The notes: a model not told the origin generated them from the sequence alone. A stretch of DNA of 39,036 nucleotides from an uncultured Bacteroidia bacterium (GCA_938028625.1 CALIZB010000168.1:1-39036); one strand, 5' to 3'. Shown: positions 7,549 to 16,461, counted from the stretch's first letter. A program made the numbers and translations.

Positions 7549-9684
7549 ATGAAAACAAAACATAAATATCTCTTTCTACCATTAGCTGTAGCATTAGGTT
7601 TAGGAACAGCAGGATGCGGTTCTGTAAAAAAAATGCTAAAAGAAGCTAGGAAAAAAGAAAAGGTAAGCTACACTGTACCTGCGGATTCTTTGATGGAAGT
7701 ACACGCAGATACCGTAAGAGCAACCTTTGGAGCATCTCTAATTCCTAAAAAAATCATTAAGAAAAAGCAAACTTATTACATGATTCCTACCCTAAAATAC
7801 GCAAGCGGAAGTAAAACCTTCGACTCTTTGCGTTTCAAATGGTTCAAAGGAATGAACAAAAAGGTTCCTATTAAGAAAGATACTACTCTCGTTTTTGGCT
7901 ATACCCCTGAAATGGAATACAGTACTTTGGAACTTAAAGGCGTAGCTCGCCGTAAGAAAAAACAGGGAGAACAGCCCAAAGACCTTGTTATTGCTTATGG
8001 TATGGTGACCACCTGCTACCTTGGCATTGACAGAGACCAAGTTGTTTTTGCTAAACACAGCTACTCCCCTAAAACCACTACCGAAGAAATAAACAGCGCT
8101 ATGTTCTTTGACCAAGGCAAATACAATGTAAGAAAAGATGAAGATAAATCTGATACCCTCGTCAAGTTTATAAATGATATTAGTGTAAAACGCAAAATTG
8201 TGGGAGTAAAAGTATCTGGTACAGCATCTCCTGAAGGAAAGCAGAGTGAAGTAAACCAACCTCTTTCTGAAAACCGTGCAAAAAGTCTTATCGGCTGGTT
8301 AAAAGATCAGTTCAAAACTATAGGTTATGCCTCCGCACAAGATAGTTCTTTCTTTAATGTATTCAGCCAGCCCGAAGGTCGTGGTGAAGATTGGACTAAC
8401 TTTGAAGCTGGTTACAAAACCGCTAATATCTCTGATGATGATAAAACTGCTATCGAAAATATTCTTAAAGAAGGCGGCGATAAGGACGCTATGCACGACA
8501 AAATTCAGAAACTTAAAGGATACCCTCAGTTAGAAAGATTTTTCTATCCTAAATTACGCCGTAGTGAAGTAACTATCGTTATAGAAAATCTTCCTCCTAA
8601 TGACTATCAGGTTGCAGAAAAAGCTATGAAAGTTAAAAATGGTCAGGCTGATTACTCTATTTTTGAAAAAGAAGAAGGTATGTATGTGCTTACTAACTAC
8701 AAACGCATGATTAAACTCTACGATGCCTGCCAGCAAGATGCTGAACTCAAAAAACTGATGGACGAGAATAATGCTCTTGTAGGTCAAATTGCCGAAGCCG
8801 AAGCAAAATGGAAATCTATCAATGAAGATACTAAACTCAAAGGCGCTGCCAAAGAAAAAGCTCTTAAAGAACAAAATAAAGTAGTGATTGACCTTAAAAA
8901 TAAACTTTTTGACGGCAGTACAAAAGCCTATAACATGCAGAATGCTATTGCCAGCCGCACCGTAGGTACTGATGCAGAACTTACAGACGCTGAAATCAAA
9001 GATTTGTTTGGTTTATACAATCAGCATATCAAAACACATAGCAACGACTGGAGAGCATATAACAACCTTGCTTCCTGGATGCTTAAACTTGCTACTGAAT
9101 CTAACGAACCCGCAGCTGCTAAACAACAAGTATACAGTGCCGCTAAACAACTCCTTGAAAAAGCTGACCAACTTAAAAAAGACGAACCTATGGTTCTTAA
9201 CGGTTTAGGTGTGGTTGCTAAAAACATGAAAGATACCAAACAAGCTATGGATTACTTCAACAAAGCTAAAGGTGCAAGTGGTGAAGTAGCTATGGCCGCT
9301 AATTACAATATGGGAGGTATTTATATCAGAAGTGGTAAATATGACCAGGCTATCGCCGCTTTCAGTGGTGCAGACCCCAAAGTTCGTACAACTAACTACA
9401 ACAAAGGCCTAGCCTGCATCTTGTCCAAAGGTTATGACTCTGCAAGACAATCTCTTGAAGCAGAAAACAACTTACAACCTGATGCTAATGATAAAATTGC
9501 CGCATGGACAAACTATCTTCTTGCTATTAACGCCGCACGTATGAACAACGTTACTGATGTAGCCAAGTACCTTGCCAAAGCTTGTAAAATAGATGCTTCT
9601 TTGAAAGACAAAGCCTCCAAAGACCCTGAATTCCGCCGTAATAATATCCGTAATACTAACGAGTTCAAAGTGGCTATCAACTAA
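7549..9684 (+). CDS. Lipoprotein with OmpA-like domain and C-terminal TPR repeats
   Basis: 711 residues from ATG 7549, chosen because it gives a lipoprotein signal (KYLFLPLAVALGLGTAGC, lipobox cysteine in GTAGC); an in-frame ATG 33 bp upstream would add a polar tail. The central region at about 190-350 resembles an OmpA C-terminal fold (VKVSGTASPEGKQSEVNQPL then SENRAKSLIGWL). A charged, coiled-coil-like part follows at about 390-470, and TPR-like helical pairs from about 490 to 690 (MVLNGLGVVAKNMKDTKQAM, NYNMGGIYIRSGKYDQAIAA). It probably sits in the outer membrane as a peptidoglycan-proximal scaffold (inference). It is flanked by terminators and has its own promoter, so it is likely monocistronic and well expressed. 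Confidence 0.82.
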   Translation: MKTKHKYLFLPLAVALGLGTAGCGSVKKMLKEARKKEKVSYTVPADSLMEVHADTVRATFGASLIPKKIIKKKQTYYMIPTLKYASGSKTFDSLRFKWFKGMNKKVPIKKDTTLVFGYTPEMEYSTLELKGVARRKKKQGEQPKDLVIAYGMVTTCYLGIDRDQVVFAKHSYSPKTTTEEINSAMFFDQGKYNVRKDEDKSDTLVKFINDISVKRKIVGVKVSGTASPEGKQSEVNQPLSENRAKSLIGWLKDQFKTIGYASAQDSSFFNVFSQPEGRGEDWTNFEAGYKTANISDDDKTAIENILKEGGDKDAMHDKIQKLKGYPQLERFFYPKLRRSEVTIVIENLPPNDYQVAEKAMKVKNGQADYSIFEKEEGMYVLTNYKRMIKLYDACQQDAELKKLMDENNALVGQIAEAEAKWKSINEDTKLKGAAKEKALKEQNKVVIDLKNKLFDGSTKAYNMQNAIASRTVGTDAELTDAEIKDLFGLYNQHIKTHSNDWRAYNNLASWMLKLATESNEPAAAKQQVYSAAKQLLEKADQLKKDEPMVLNGLGVVAKNMKDTKQAMDYFNKAKGASGEVAMAANYNMGGIYIRSGKYDQAIAAFSGADPKVRTTNYNKGLACILSKGYDSARQSLEAENNLQPDANDKIAAWTNYLLAINAARMNNVTDVAKYLAKACKIDASLKDKASKDPEFRRNNIRNTNEFKVAIN

Positions 9685-9705
9685 TTTAACACTTATACCA
9701 AACAC

Positions 9706-9738
9706 AAAAACCCTTGTACTAAACTACAAGGGTTTTTT
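9706..9738 (+). terminator. Intrinsic terminator after OmpA-like/TPR gene
   Basis: AAAACCCTTGTA at 9707-9718 pairs with TACAAGGGTTTT at 9725-9736 around a 6-nt loop; T-run on the plus strand. Confidence 0.9.
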
Positions 9739-9767
9739 ATATGTGTTGAAAAATTGTTTAGAAAAAT

Positions 9768-9800
9768 TTTGTTAAATTCAGCTATATTCTCTTATATTTG
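9768..9800 (+). promoter_or_regulatory. Promoter of aroB, overlapping a false TTG start
   Basis: TTTG at 9768-9771, a 21-bp spacer and TATATTTG at 9793-9800. The ATG of aroB is at 9810, only 9 nt after the element, predicting a leader of a few nucleotides at most. Confidence 0.72.
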
Positions 9801-9809
9801 AACCCACTA

Positions 9810-10922
9810 ATGCCAAAAATACTCAAAGCTAATGCCATACACAGCATACAGGCTGACTATCCTATTTACATAGGGATTGAGGCATTATCTTATCTACCCA
9901 ATTTACTCACACAGATACATCCTTCTTTTATTTTAATAATAACAGATGAAAACAGCATAAAACACACTTTACCTATCATAAAACCATATCTGAATGTAAA
10001 ACAAACTATACCCATTCATGTATATACTATTCCCTCAGGTGAAGAACACAAAACATTAGATACATGCCAACAAGTATGGCAATATCTTCTAGAAAATAAC
10101 GCAGATAGAAATACTCTGATTATCAATCTTGGCGGAGGTATGGTTTCAGACCTTGGCGGGCTAGTGGCAGGATTGTATAAAAGAGGTATCTTATTTATCA
10201 ATATCCCAACAACACTATTAGCACAGGTAGACGCCAGCGTTGGCGGTAAAACAGGCGTGAATTTACAGCACAGTAAAAATCAGATTGGGTTGTTTAATTC
10301 CCCCGAAGCTGTAATCATAGACCTTGTTTTTCTTAAATCCCTCTCTATGCGGAATTTCAAATCAGGATACGCTGAAATACTCAAACATGGACTTATTGCA
10401 GACAGAGAGTATTGGAAAGTCTGTAAGGATATTAAAATCACCGAACTGACTACTACTTTACTCACAGATATTATCTACCGCTCCTGCGAAATCAAAAAAA
10501 GTATTGTGGAAGAAGATGCTTATGAAGTAGATATTCGCAAACGGCTGAACTTTGGACATACCGTAGGACACGCATTAGAAAGTATCTATAATGCTACTGA
10601 TGAGCCCCTGACACACGGCGAAGCTATTGCTATCGGTATGCTAATAGAGTCTAAACTCTCTATGGCAATCAGTATGCTCTCTCAGGCAGAATTTGAAGAA
10701 ATAGAAAATACTATTCTAGACTTTGGCTACATCACTAAAATTCTTCCCGTACCTAAATCCCAATTTCTTGAATATCTGTATCAGGATAAAAAAAATCAAA
10801 ACAACCAACTAAAAATCACTTTGTTACAAGGTATAGGCAAAGCCAAAGAAAATATCCCTGTTTCCGAAGAGAAAATTCTTAATGCTTGTATTCCGTATCT
10901 GAACATACTGGAAAACGAATGA
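9810..10922 (+). CDS. aroB: 3-dehydroquinate synthase
   Basis: 370 residues from ATG 9810; the in-frame TTG at 9798 lies inside the -7 promoter element and is rejected. The enzyme converts DAHP to 3-dehydroquinate in the shikimate pathway (NAD- and metal-dependent, cytosolic). Diagnostic motifs: GGGMVSDLGGLVAGLYKRGI, PTTLLAQVDASVGGKTGVN, GYAEILKHG, LNFGHTVGHALE and LTHGEAIAIGM, containing the metal-binding Glu and two His of the family. Length is normal. Its TGA overlaps the next start codon (ATGA at 10919-10922), so the downstream PLP enzyme is probably translationally coupled. Confidence 0.96.
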   Translation: MPKILKANAIHSIQADYPIYIGIEALSYLPNLLTQIHPSFILIITDENSIKHTLPIIKPYLNVKQTIPIHVYTIPSGEEHKTLDTCQQVWQYLLENNADRNTLIINLGGGMVSDLGGLVAGLYKRGILFINIPTTLLAQVDASVGGKTGVNLQHSKNQIGLFNSPEAVIIDLVFLKSLSMRNFKSGYAEILKHGLIADREYWKVCKDIKITELTTTLLTDIIYRSCEIKKSIVEEDAYEVDIRKRLNFGHTVGHALESIYNATDEPLTHGEAIAIGMLIESKLSMAISMLSQAEFEEIENTILDFGYITKILPVPKSQFLEYLYQDKKNQNNQLKITLLQGIGKAKENIPVSEEKILNACIPYLNILENE

Positions 10923-11782
10923 TACCTTGCCAAAAATTACCTTTACCTGATAATCTTTTTCCAAAACAATACAACCTGTACATTCTGCGGGAAGATTTAC
11001 ATCATATTTTTGTATCAGGTAATAAATGGCGAAAACTTAAATATCATATACAGCATATCCAAAATAAGCATTTTCATACCGTTGTTACTTTTGGAGGTGC
11101 TTTTTCCAATCACCTTGTTGCTACGGCTTGTGCAGGGGCAATGTACGGCTTTAAAACTGTGGGTATTGTGCGCGGAGAACCTGTTCAAAACATGGTTCTT
11201 TTTTTATGTAAACAATTCGGTATGGCTTTACACTTTGTATCCCGAACGGCGTATAAAGATAAATATTTGTGCTTTGAACAATACACACAGCAGAAAACAG
11301 GTTATTATTTTATAGATGAAGGCGGTGCAGATGAGATAGGTATTCAAGGGTGTACAGAAATATGGCAAGAAATTCCCCCATACGCTGACCACATATTTTG
11401 CGCCTGCGGTACAGGGACTACTCTTGCAGGATTAGTTAAAGGTAAACCCCATACTCATGCACATACGCATATACATGGTGTTCCTGTATTAAATGCTTTT
11501 GAAAGTATTGAGAATACAGCAAGCAAATACGGTTCAGAATATCATTTTCATACAGAATACACTCTCGGCGGATATGCAAAAACGAATAGAGATTATCTTA
11601 ATGCCTTAACTTTGTTTGCACAGCATACAGGTATTTTATTAGACCCCATATATACAGGAAAAGTATGGTATGCTATTCAGGATTTGGCAAAAAAACAATA
11701 CTTTGCTCAAGATTCAAATCTTCTGCTCATTCATACAGGCGGGCTTACAGGCATTATGGGAATGTGGGAAAAATATCCATAA
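10919..11782 (+). CDS. PLP-dependent ACC deaminase / D-cysteine desulfhydrase family protein
   Basis: 287 residues from ATG 10919, in ATGA overlap with aroB. The PLP-binding lysine is in VSGNKWRKLKYH. The fold-type II signatures VVTFGGAFSNHLVATA and CACGTGTTLAGLVKG (phosphate-binding loop), and HTGGLTGIMGM at the end, match the ACC deaminase/D-cysteine desulfhydrase family. Specificity cannot be set by eye; Bacteroidota members are generally annotated as desulfhydrase/deaminase. An unusual alternating histidine run, five His at residues 178, 180, 182, 184 and 186, follows the phosphate loop. Coupling to aroB may be only operonic convenience. Confidence 0.87.
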   Translation: MIPCQKLPLPDNLFPKQYNLYILREDLHHIFVSGNKWRKLKYHIQHIQNKHFHTVVTFGGAFSNHLVATACAGAMYGFKTVGIVRGEPVQNMVLFLCKQFGMALHFVSRTAYKDKYLCFEQYTQQKTGYYFIDEGGADEIGIQGCTEIWQEIPPYADHIFCACGTGTTLAGLVKGKPHTHAHTHIHGVPVLNAFESIENTASKYGSEYHFHTEYTLGGYAKTNRDYLNALTLFAQHTGILLDPIYTGKVWYAIQDLAKKQYFAQDSNLLLIHTGGLTGIMGMWEKYP

Positions 11783-11794
11783 ATCAACGAATAA

Positions 11795-11827
11795 TTTGTT
11801 ATCTTGTAGTACATTTTAGTAATTTTG
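11795..11827 (+). promoter_or_regulatory. Promoter placed for leaderless transcription of GT4 gene
   Basis: TTTG at 11795-11798, a 21-bp spacer and TAATTTTG at 11820-11827. The GTG start is 4 nt after the element. Confidence 0.65.
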
Positions 11828-11831
11828 TACA

Positions 11832-13055
11832 GTGAAAAAAGTGAAAGTATTGCGTATTTTATCCCGTTTGTGTGTAGGAGGACCCGCAATACATTGCGTA
11901 TTGCTTACACAGCATCTGCCGCAGGACAAGTACGAAAGTATTCTCATTCACGGTGATTTAGATACTGGTGATGCACCTTATCTTTATGACACTTCTTTGC
12001 CGTCAGATATTCGCCTGATTAAAAGCATGAAGCGTGAAGTAGGACTTAAAAATACATGGAAAGAATGGAAGTCTTTACGAGAAGTATATCGCATTATACG
12101 AAAAGAAAAGCCTGATATTGTGCATACCCATACCGCAAAAGCAGGTTTTATAGGCAGATTTGCCGCTTATTTTGCCAAGACACCCATTATTATACACACT
12201 TTTCACGGACATGTATTTCATTCGTATTTTAGTAAATGGAAAACCAAACTGTTTTTGTTTATAGAACGCCGTTTAGCCAAGATTTCTGACGGAATTATTG
12301 CTATTTCAGAACAGCAAAAGCATGAACTCGGAACGGTGTTTAAAGTGTGCAAACCTGAAAAAATTAAAGTTATACCTCTCGGTTTTGATTTAACCCCATT
12401 TTTTACAGATACAGAAAACAAAAGAAAAGATTTCAGAACCCGCTACAAAATCAAAGATGATGAACTTGCTATCGGATTAGTGGGCAGAATGGTTCCCATA
12501 AAAAATCATGCTTTGTTTATTCAGGCTATTGCACGTATTTTGGACAATAAAGAAGTTCAAAGTTCAAAACTGCGGTTTTTCCTCGTAGGAGATGGAGCAG
12601 AACGCAAGAACATAGAAAATTTATGCAATACGCTGAATATCTCTTTCTCTGACGCAAATCAAATAGATTTTATTCCTGCCACAATAACTTTTACGGGTTA
12701 TCAGAACAAAATAGACTGGGTAAATGCAGGATTAGACATTCTTGTACTTACTTCAAAAAATGAAGGTACACCTGTCAGTTTAATTGAAGCGCAGGCTTCA
12801 GGTCTGCCTGTGGTAAGCACACGCGTGGGCGGCGTAGAAAATATTGTCATAGAAAACGAAACCGCTTTACTCTGCCAAAGTGATAATCTAAACGAATTTA
12901 CAGAAAAACTGCTGTATCTCATTCAAAATCCTGAAAAACGTGAAAATATGCGTGGAAAAGGCAGACAAAATGTATTGCCAAAATACCATTATACCCGTTT
13001 AGTTCAAGATATTGACCAATATTATCAGTTGTTATTATATGGAAGAGATATTTGA
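11832..13055 (+). CDS. Glycosyltransferase family 4 protein
   Basis: 407 residues from GTG 11832 (a second in-frame GTG at 11841 is possible). It has a GT-B fold. The N-terminal acceptor domain is shown by LSRLCVGGPAIHC and DIVHTHTAKAGFIGRFAA. The C-terminal donor-binding domain is shown by GLVGRMVPIKNHALFIQA and SKNEGTPVSLIEAQASGLP, which contains the EX7E-type motif of GT4 enzymes. It probably adds a sugar to a lipid-linked or surface glycan (inference); the substrate is unknown. Its end overlaps the next gene by 17 nt. Confidence 0.92.
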   Translation: MKKVKVLRILSRLCVGGPAIHCVLLTQHLPQDKYESILIHGDLDTGDAPYLYDTSLPSDIRLIKSMKREVGLKNTWKEWKSLREVYRIIRKEKPDIVHTHTAKAGFIGRFAAYFAKTPIIIHTFHGHVFHSYFSKWKTKLFLFIERRLAKISDGIIAISEQQKHELGTVFKVCKPEKIKVIPLGFDLTPFFTDTENKRKDFRTRYKIKDDELAIGLVGRMVPIKNHALFIQAIARILDNKEVQSSKLRFFLVGDGAERKNIENLCNTLNISFSDANQIDFIPATITFTGYQNKIDWVNAGLDILVLTSKNEGTPVSLIEAQASGLPVVSTRVGGVENIVIENETALLCQSDNLNEFTEKLLYLIQNPEKRENMRGKGRQNVLPKYHYTRLVQDIDQYYQLLLYGRDI

Positions 13056-13506
13056 TCCCCCTAAAAAAATTAAAATAGGTTGGTTAGAAGAGGTTGACCT
13101 GCCCGAATTTAATATCATAGGTTTAGCCGCTAAAATTGATACAGGCGCGTATACCTCCTCCTTGCACGCTACTAAAATACGCCCTTTCTTTAAAGATGGA
13201 GTTTCTTATGTGCGTTTCTATGCCAATGGTGAGGTAAAATGTATAAAACCTGTACATTCGCAAAGAATGGTAAAAAGTTCTAACGGACATGAAGAGTTAA
13301 GAATTGTAATAGAAACCCTCGTAGTACTCGGAAAACGAAGAATAACCACACAATTCACCCTTACAGACAGAAAAGACATGGACTACAGAGTGCTTCTCGG
13401 CAGAAAGTTTTTGCGAAAACGCTATATTGTAGATGTAGGTCGTACATTCAGGATAAAAAAACTGTGGTTGAAAAAAATGAACAAAAACAAACCCCCTGAG
13501 CAATAA
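13039..13506 (+). CDS. Retropepsin-like RimB / Zn_protease family protein
   Basis: 155 residues from ATG 13039, which overlaps the glycosyltransferase gene by 17 nt. AAKIDTGAYTSSLHA carries the aspartic-protease-like DTGA motif of the family formerly called ATP-dependent zinc proteases (PF05618), and later motifs RVLLGRKFLRKRYIVDVGR match the family end. In other bacteria such proteins often accompany rimK-type ligases and cleave or trim glutamyl/peptide tails; no rimK is in this window. The in-frame ATG at 13012 would add nine residues and lengthen the overlap; the inner start gives the family-like N-terminus. Confidence 0.85.
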   Translation: MEEIFDPPKKIKIGWLEEVDLPEFNIIGLAAKIDTGAYTSSLHATKIRPFFKDGVSYVRFYANGEVKCIKPVHSQRMVKSSNGHEELRIVIETLVVLGKRRITTQFTLTDRKDMDYRVLLGRKFLRKRYIVDVGRTFRIKKLWLKKMNKNKPPEQ

Positions 13507-13723
13507 CCAAATAGACTGACCATGTTACACTAAACATAAAAAGAGAACACAGAGCATACAGATAAACACGGACTGTATAGTCAAAACATGCCGTCTGCCC
13601 AATGACTGAAATCCGAAATCAAGGTCACTTCGGTACGGCTATGATTGGTGAACTTGGTTAGTGAGCTTGCCGAACCACGCCTACTCAATGACCTTATTCC
13701 GTACTGCAACACTACATATCTTT
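13507..13723. repeat. Convergent intergenic region with fragment of the GC-rich repeat
   Basis: 217 bp between convergent genes. TGAGCTTGCCGAA at 13662-13674 is the reverse complement of the 13-mer in the element at 3167-3285, and CACGCC follows at 13676-13681, as GGCGTG precedes it there. The rest (13507-13600) is AT-rich with nothing recognisable. No clear terminator for either flanking gene. Confidence 0.45.
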
Positions 13724-15217
13724 TTAATACACTTTACGATTTTTCTGCCACTTGGAAACTGTATTTTGAACAGGCGGGTTTTCAGGTGTTTTTGTGGAAT
13801 TATGGTTTTTTGTAAGTATATCTGACAAAAGCGCAAGAACTTCTTTTTCGTCTTCGTTAAGCGATTGTTGTAAAAATTCAGGTTTGAAATAATGCTGTAC
13901 AAAGTGGGTATCAAATTTACCTGTACGAAAAGCTTCGTGTTGCATGACAAATTTACAAAAACCTAATGTAGTTTGTACACCTATAATTTGATATTCATCA
14001 ATAGCACGAATCATTTTTTCAATGGCTTCTTCACGGGTAGGTGCGTAAGTAATGAGTTTAGCAATCATAGGGTCATAGTAGATAGGGATTTGCATACCTT
14101 GCTCAAAGCCATCGTCTACACGGATTCCGCTACCCTGTGGGCGCTTGTACACTTGGAGTGTGCCAATATCAGGTAAAAAGTTATTGCAAGGGTCTTCTGC
14201 ATATACACGTATTTCTATACTATGTCCGTTAATTTTAAGGTCATTTTGAGTGAAAGAAAGCGGATTGCCGCGAGCAATGTTAATCTGTTCTTTGACAAGG
14301 TCAATACCTGTAATCATTTCTGTAACGGGGTGTTCTACCTGCAAACGCGTATTCATTTCCAAGAAATAAAAATTCAGGTTTTCATCTAATAAAAACTCTA
14401 CTGTGCCTGCACCCACATAATTTACACTTTTGGCTACATTTACGGCGCATTCTCCCATTGCTTTGCGAATTTCAGGGGTTAAAATAGATGAAGGTGCTTC
14501 TTCTATAACTTTTTGGTGTCTTCTTTGTACAGAGCATTCTCTTTCAAACAAATAGACAATATTACCATGTTTATCTCCGAGTACTTGTATTTCAATATGG
14601 CGGGGTGACGCCACGTATTTTTCAATAAAAACGGCATCATCACCGAAAGCATTAAGGGCTTCGGATTGGGCGCGTTGCATGCTTTCTTCAAATTCTTCTA
14701 TTTTATGTACGATGCGCATGCCTTTACCTCCTCCCCCTGCTGAGGCTTTGATAAGCACAGGAAAACCGATTTCTATGGCTTTTTGTTTAGCTTGTTCTAT
14801 ATCCGTGATAGCTTCTTTTAATCCAGGCACTAAGGGAACATTATATTTGTAAGCGGCTTCTTTGGCGGCAATTTTACTACCCATAATTTCCATGCTTTCA
14901 GGTTCAGGTCCGATAAATATCAAACCTGCATCTTTGACCATTTTAGCAAATTTTGGATTTTCACTCAAAAAGCCGTATCCAGGATGAATACCCTCTGAAC
15001 CGCTTTTCTGGGCAACTTCAATAATTTTTTCTCCCAAGAGATAAGACTGATTAGAAGGTGGCGCACCTATACAGTAGGCCTCATCAGCGTATTTTACATG
15101 TAAAGCTTGTCTATCTGCTTCAGAATACACGGCTACGGTCTGAATGCCCATTTCCCTGCATGTGCGCATAATACGCAAGGCAATTTCTCCTCTGTTAGCT
15201 ACAAGAATTTTTTTCAT
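13724..15217 (-). CDS. accC: Acetyl/propionyl-CoA carboxylase biotin carboxylase subunit
   Basis: 497 residues starting MKKILVANRGEIALRIMRTC. ATP-grasp biotin carboxylase with the glycine-rich loop KASAGGGGKGMRIV, FERECSVQRRHQKVIEEAPS, and catalytic FLEMNTRLQVEHPVTE. It carboxylates biotin on BCCP using bicarbonate and ATP, in the first step of fatty-acid synthesis or in propionyl-CoA carboxylation. It is about 50 residues longer than E. coli AccC; the tail (SDILTKNHNSTKTPENPPVQ) is poorly structured, as seen in PccA-like homologues. No BCCP or carboxyltransferase gene is adjacent, so the acetyl versus propionyl role is open. A near-consensus -7 (TATTTTTA, 15229-15222) is 4 nt upstream of its ATG. 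Confidence 0.93.
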   Translation of the reverse strand: MKKILVANRGEIALRIMRTCREMGIQTVAVYSEADRQALHVKYADEAYCIGAPPSNQSYLLGEKIIEVAQKSGSEGIHPGYGFLSENPKFAKMVKDAGLIFIGPEPESMEIMGSKIAAKEAAYKYNVPLVPGLKEAITDIEQAKQKAIEIGFPVLIKASAGGGGKGMRIVHKIEEFEESMQRAQSEALNAFGDDAVFIEKYVASPRHIEIQVLGDKHGNIVYLFERECSVQRRHQKVIEEAPSSILTPEIRKAMGECAVNVAKSVNYVGAGTVEFLLDENLNFYFLEMNTRLQVEHPVTEMITGIDLVKEQINIARGNPLSFTQNDLKINGHSIEIRVYAEDPCNNFLPDIGTLQVYKRPQGSGIRVDDGFEQGMQIPIYYDPMIAKLITYAPTREEAIEKMIRAIDEYQIIGVQTTLGFCKFVMQHEAFRTGKFDTHFVQHYFKPEFLQQSLNEDEKEVLALLSDILTKNHNSTKTPENPPVQNTVSKWQKNRKVY

Positions 15218-15227
15218 GGGCTAAAAA

Positions 15228-15246
15228 TACAAAAATCATTTTTGTA
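15228..15246. promoter_or_regulatory. Perfect palindrome in divergent accC / DUF1294-panB promoter region
   Basis: TACAAAAATCATTTTTGTA: 9-bp arms around one base. It overlaps the -33 box (TTTG 15241-15244) of the rightward promoter and abuts the presumed -7 of accC, so a bound protein could affect both. Candidate operator; no regulator can be named. Confidence 0.5.
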
Positions 15247-15270
15247 CATGTTAATAATTTTCTAACTTTG
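15241..15270 (+). promoter_or_regulatory. Promoter of DUF1294-panB
   Basis: TTTG at 15241-15244, an 18-bp spacer and TAACTTTG at 15263-15270; start codon at 15289. The TTG at 15268 is part of this element, not a start. Confidence 0.72.
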
Positions 15271-15288
15271 TTCATCTATTACATTTCT

Positions 15289-15564
15289 ATGAATTTACCA
15301 ATGCTATTTTTAGCTTATGGGCTGGTTGTCAACCTAATTACTTTTTTGGCTTTTGCATGGGATAAACGCCGTGCAGAAAACAATAAACGTAGAATTCCTG
15401 AGAAACAACTACATACGCTTACTTTAATTGGAGGTAGTATAGGGGCTTGGTTTGCTATTTTTCGTTTGCGGCATAAAAACCGTAAGTTCTCATTTTTAAT
15501 CATTACTATTTTGATTAGTATAGTACACCTTGGGCTAATTTATGTGTTTTTCTCCAAATTTTAA
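15289..15564 (+). CDS. DUF1294 family small membrane protein
   Basis: 91 residues from ATG 15289. The first hydrophobic helix is at about 3-25; the family motif follows (FAWDKRRAENNKRRIPEKQL, then LTLIGGSIGAWFAIFRLRHK and NRKFSF); a second helix is at about 68-88. DUF1294 proteins are small inner-membrane proteins of unknown function. It ends 3 bp before panB, so the two are co-transcribed. Confidence 0.88.
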   Translation: MNLPMLFLAYGLVVNLITFLAFAWDKRRAENNKRRIPEKQLHTLTLIGGSIGAWFAIFRLRHKNRKFSFLIITILISIVHLGLIYVFFSKF

Positions 15565-15567
15565 TAT

Positions 15568-16383
15568 ATGTCTATCAATAAGGAAATTAAACGTGTAACC
15601 ACGTACACGCTTCAAGAGATGAAACGGACAGGTATTCCTATTTCTATGCTTACCGCTTATGACTATTCTATGGCAAAGATATTAGATAGCACAGGAATAG
15701 ATGTTTTGTTAGTAGGTGACTCAGCATCCAATGTAATGGCAGGACACGAAACAACTTTGCCTATTACGCTTGACCAAATGATTTATCATGCGTCTTCGGT
15801 AATTAGAGCTATTAAACGCGCATTAGTAGTAGTAGATTTGCCATTTGGAAGCTATCAAGGTAATTCTAAAGAAGCACTTAATTCGGCTATCCGTGTGATG
15901 AAAGAATCAGGGGCGCATGCCATAAAATTAGAAGGCGGGCGTTCTATCAAAGAATCTATAGAAAGGATTTTAAGTGCGGGAATACCTGTTATGGGACATT
16001 TAGGACTTACACCACAATCTATTTACAAATTTGGCACGTATGAAGTTCGTGCAAGAGAAGAAGAAGAAGCCAAAATGCTTTTAGAAGATGCCATTTTGTT
16101 AGAAGAAACAGGTTGTTTTGCTATTGTATTAGAAAAAATACCGAGTGAGTTAGCGAAAAAAGTGCATGAACAAGTAAATATCCCACTTATTGGTATAGGT
16201 GCAGGCAAACACGTTGACGGACAGGTACTCGTAACGCATGACATGCTGGGTATTAACAAAGACTTTGCACCGCGTTTTTTACGCAGGTATTTAGACGCAT
16301 ACACACTCATTCATGATGCTGTAAAACAGTATATTGATGACGTCAAAAGCAGAGATTTTCCAAACGACAAGGAGTCGTATTAA
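15568..16383 (+). CDS. panB: 3-methyl-2-oxobutanoate hydroxymethyltransferase
   Basis: 271 residues, standard length. The enzyme transfers a hydroxymethyl group from methylene-tetrahydrofolate to 2-oxoisovalerate, making ketopantoate for pantothenate and CoA. Motifs: [40 protein letters not shown] (Mg-binding Asp), [17 protein letters not shown] and [11 protein letters not shown]. It lies 3 bp after the DUF1294 gene in the same transcript. No panC or panD nearby; coaD, a later CoA step, lies 14 kb away. Confidence 0.96.
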   Translation: MSINKEIKRVTTYTLQEMKRTGIPISMLTAYDYSMAKILDSTGIDVLLVGDSASNVMAGHETTLPITLDQMIYHASSVIRAIKRALVVVDLPFGSYQGNSKEALNSAIRVMKESGAHAIKLEGGRSIKESIERILSAGIPVMGHLGLTPQSIYKFGTYEVRAREEEEAKMLLEDAILLEETGCFAIVLEKIPSELAKKVHEQVNIPLIGIGAGKHVDGQVLVTHDMLGINKDFAPRFLRRYLDAYTLIHDAVKQYIDDVKSRDFPNDKESY

Positions 16384-16461
16384 AAGTTCATGTAAAGTAT
16401 CTCAATAATTACAGTTTTCTGTAAAAACAAATACTTCACAACACTATAATTATGTACTAAT

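Noticed and set aside
7792-8259. 155-codon minus-strand open frame
   Set aside because: Antisense to the OmpA-like/TPR lipoprotein; aromatic-rich translation typical of a reverse shadow frame.
9798-9809. TTG start for aroB
   Set aside because: The TTG is the last part of the TATATTTG promoter element; the ATG at 9810 gives the normal N-terminus.
11451-11476. Short CAT/ACAT-rich stretch as a DNA repeat
   Set aside because: It is within the coding frame and explained by the alternating His codons; not a separate repeat.
15268-15288. TTG start for DUF1294 gene
   Set aside because: It lies within the TAACTTTG element; ATG 15289 gives the family start.
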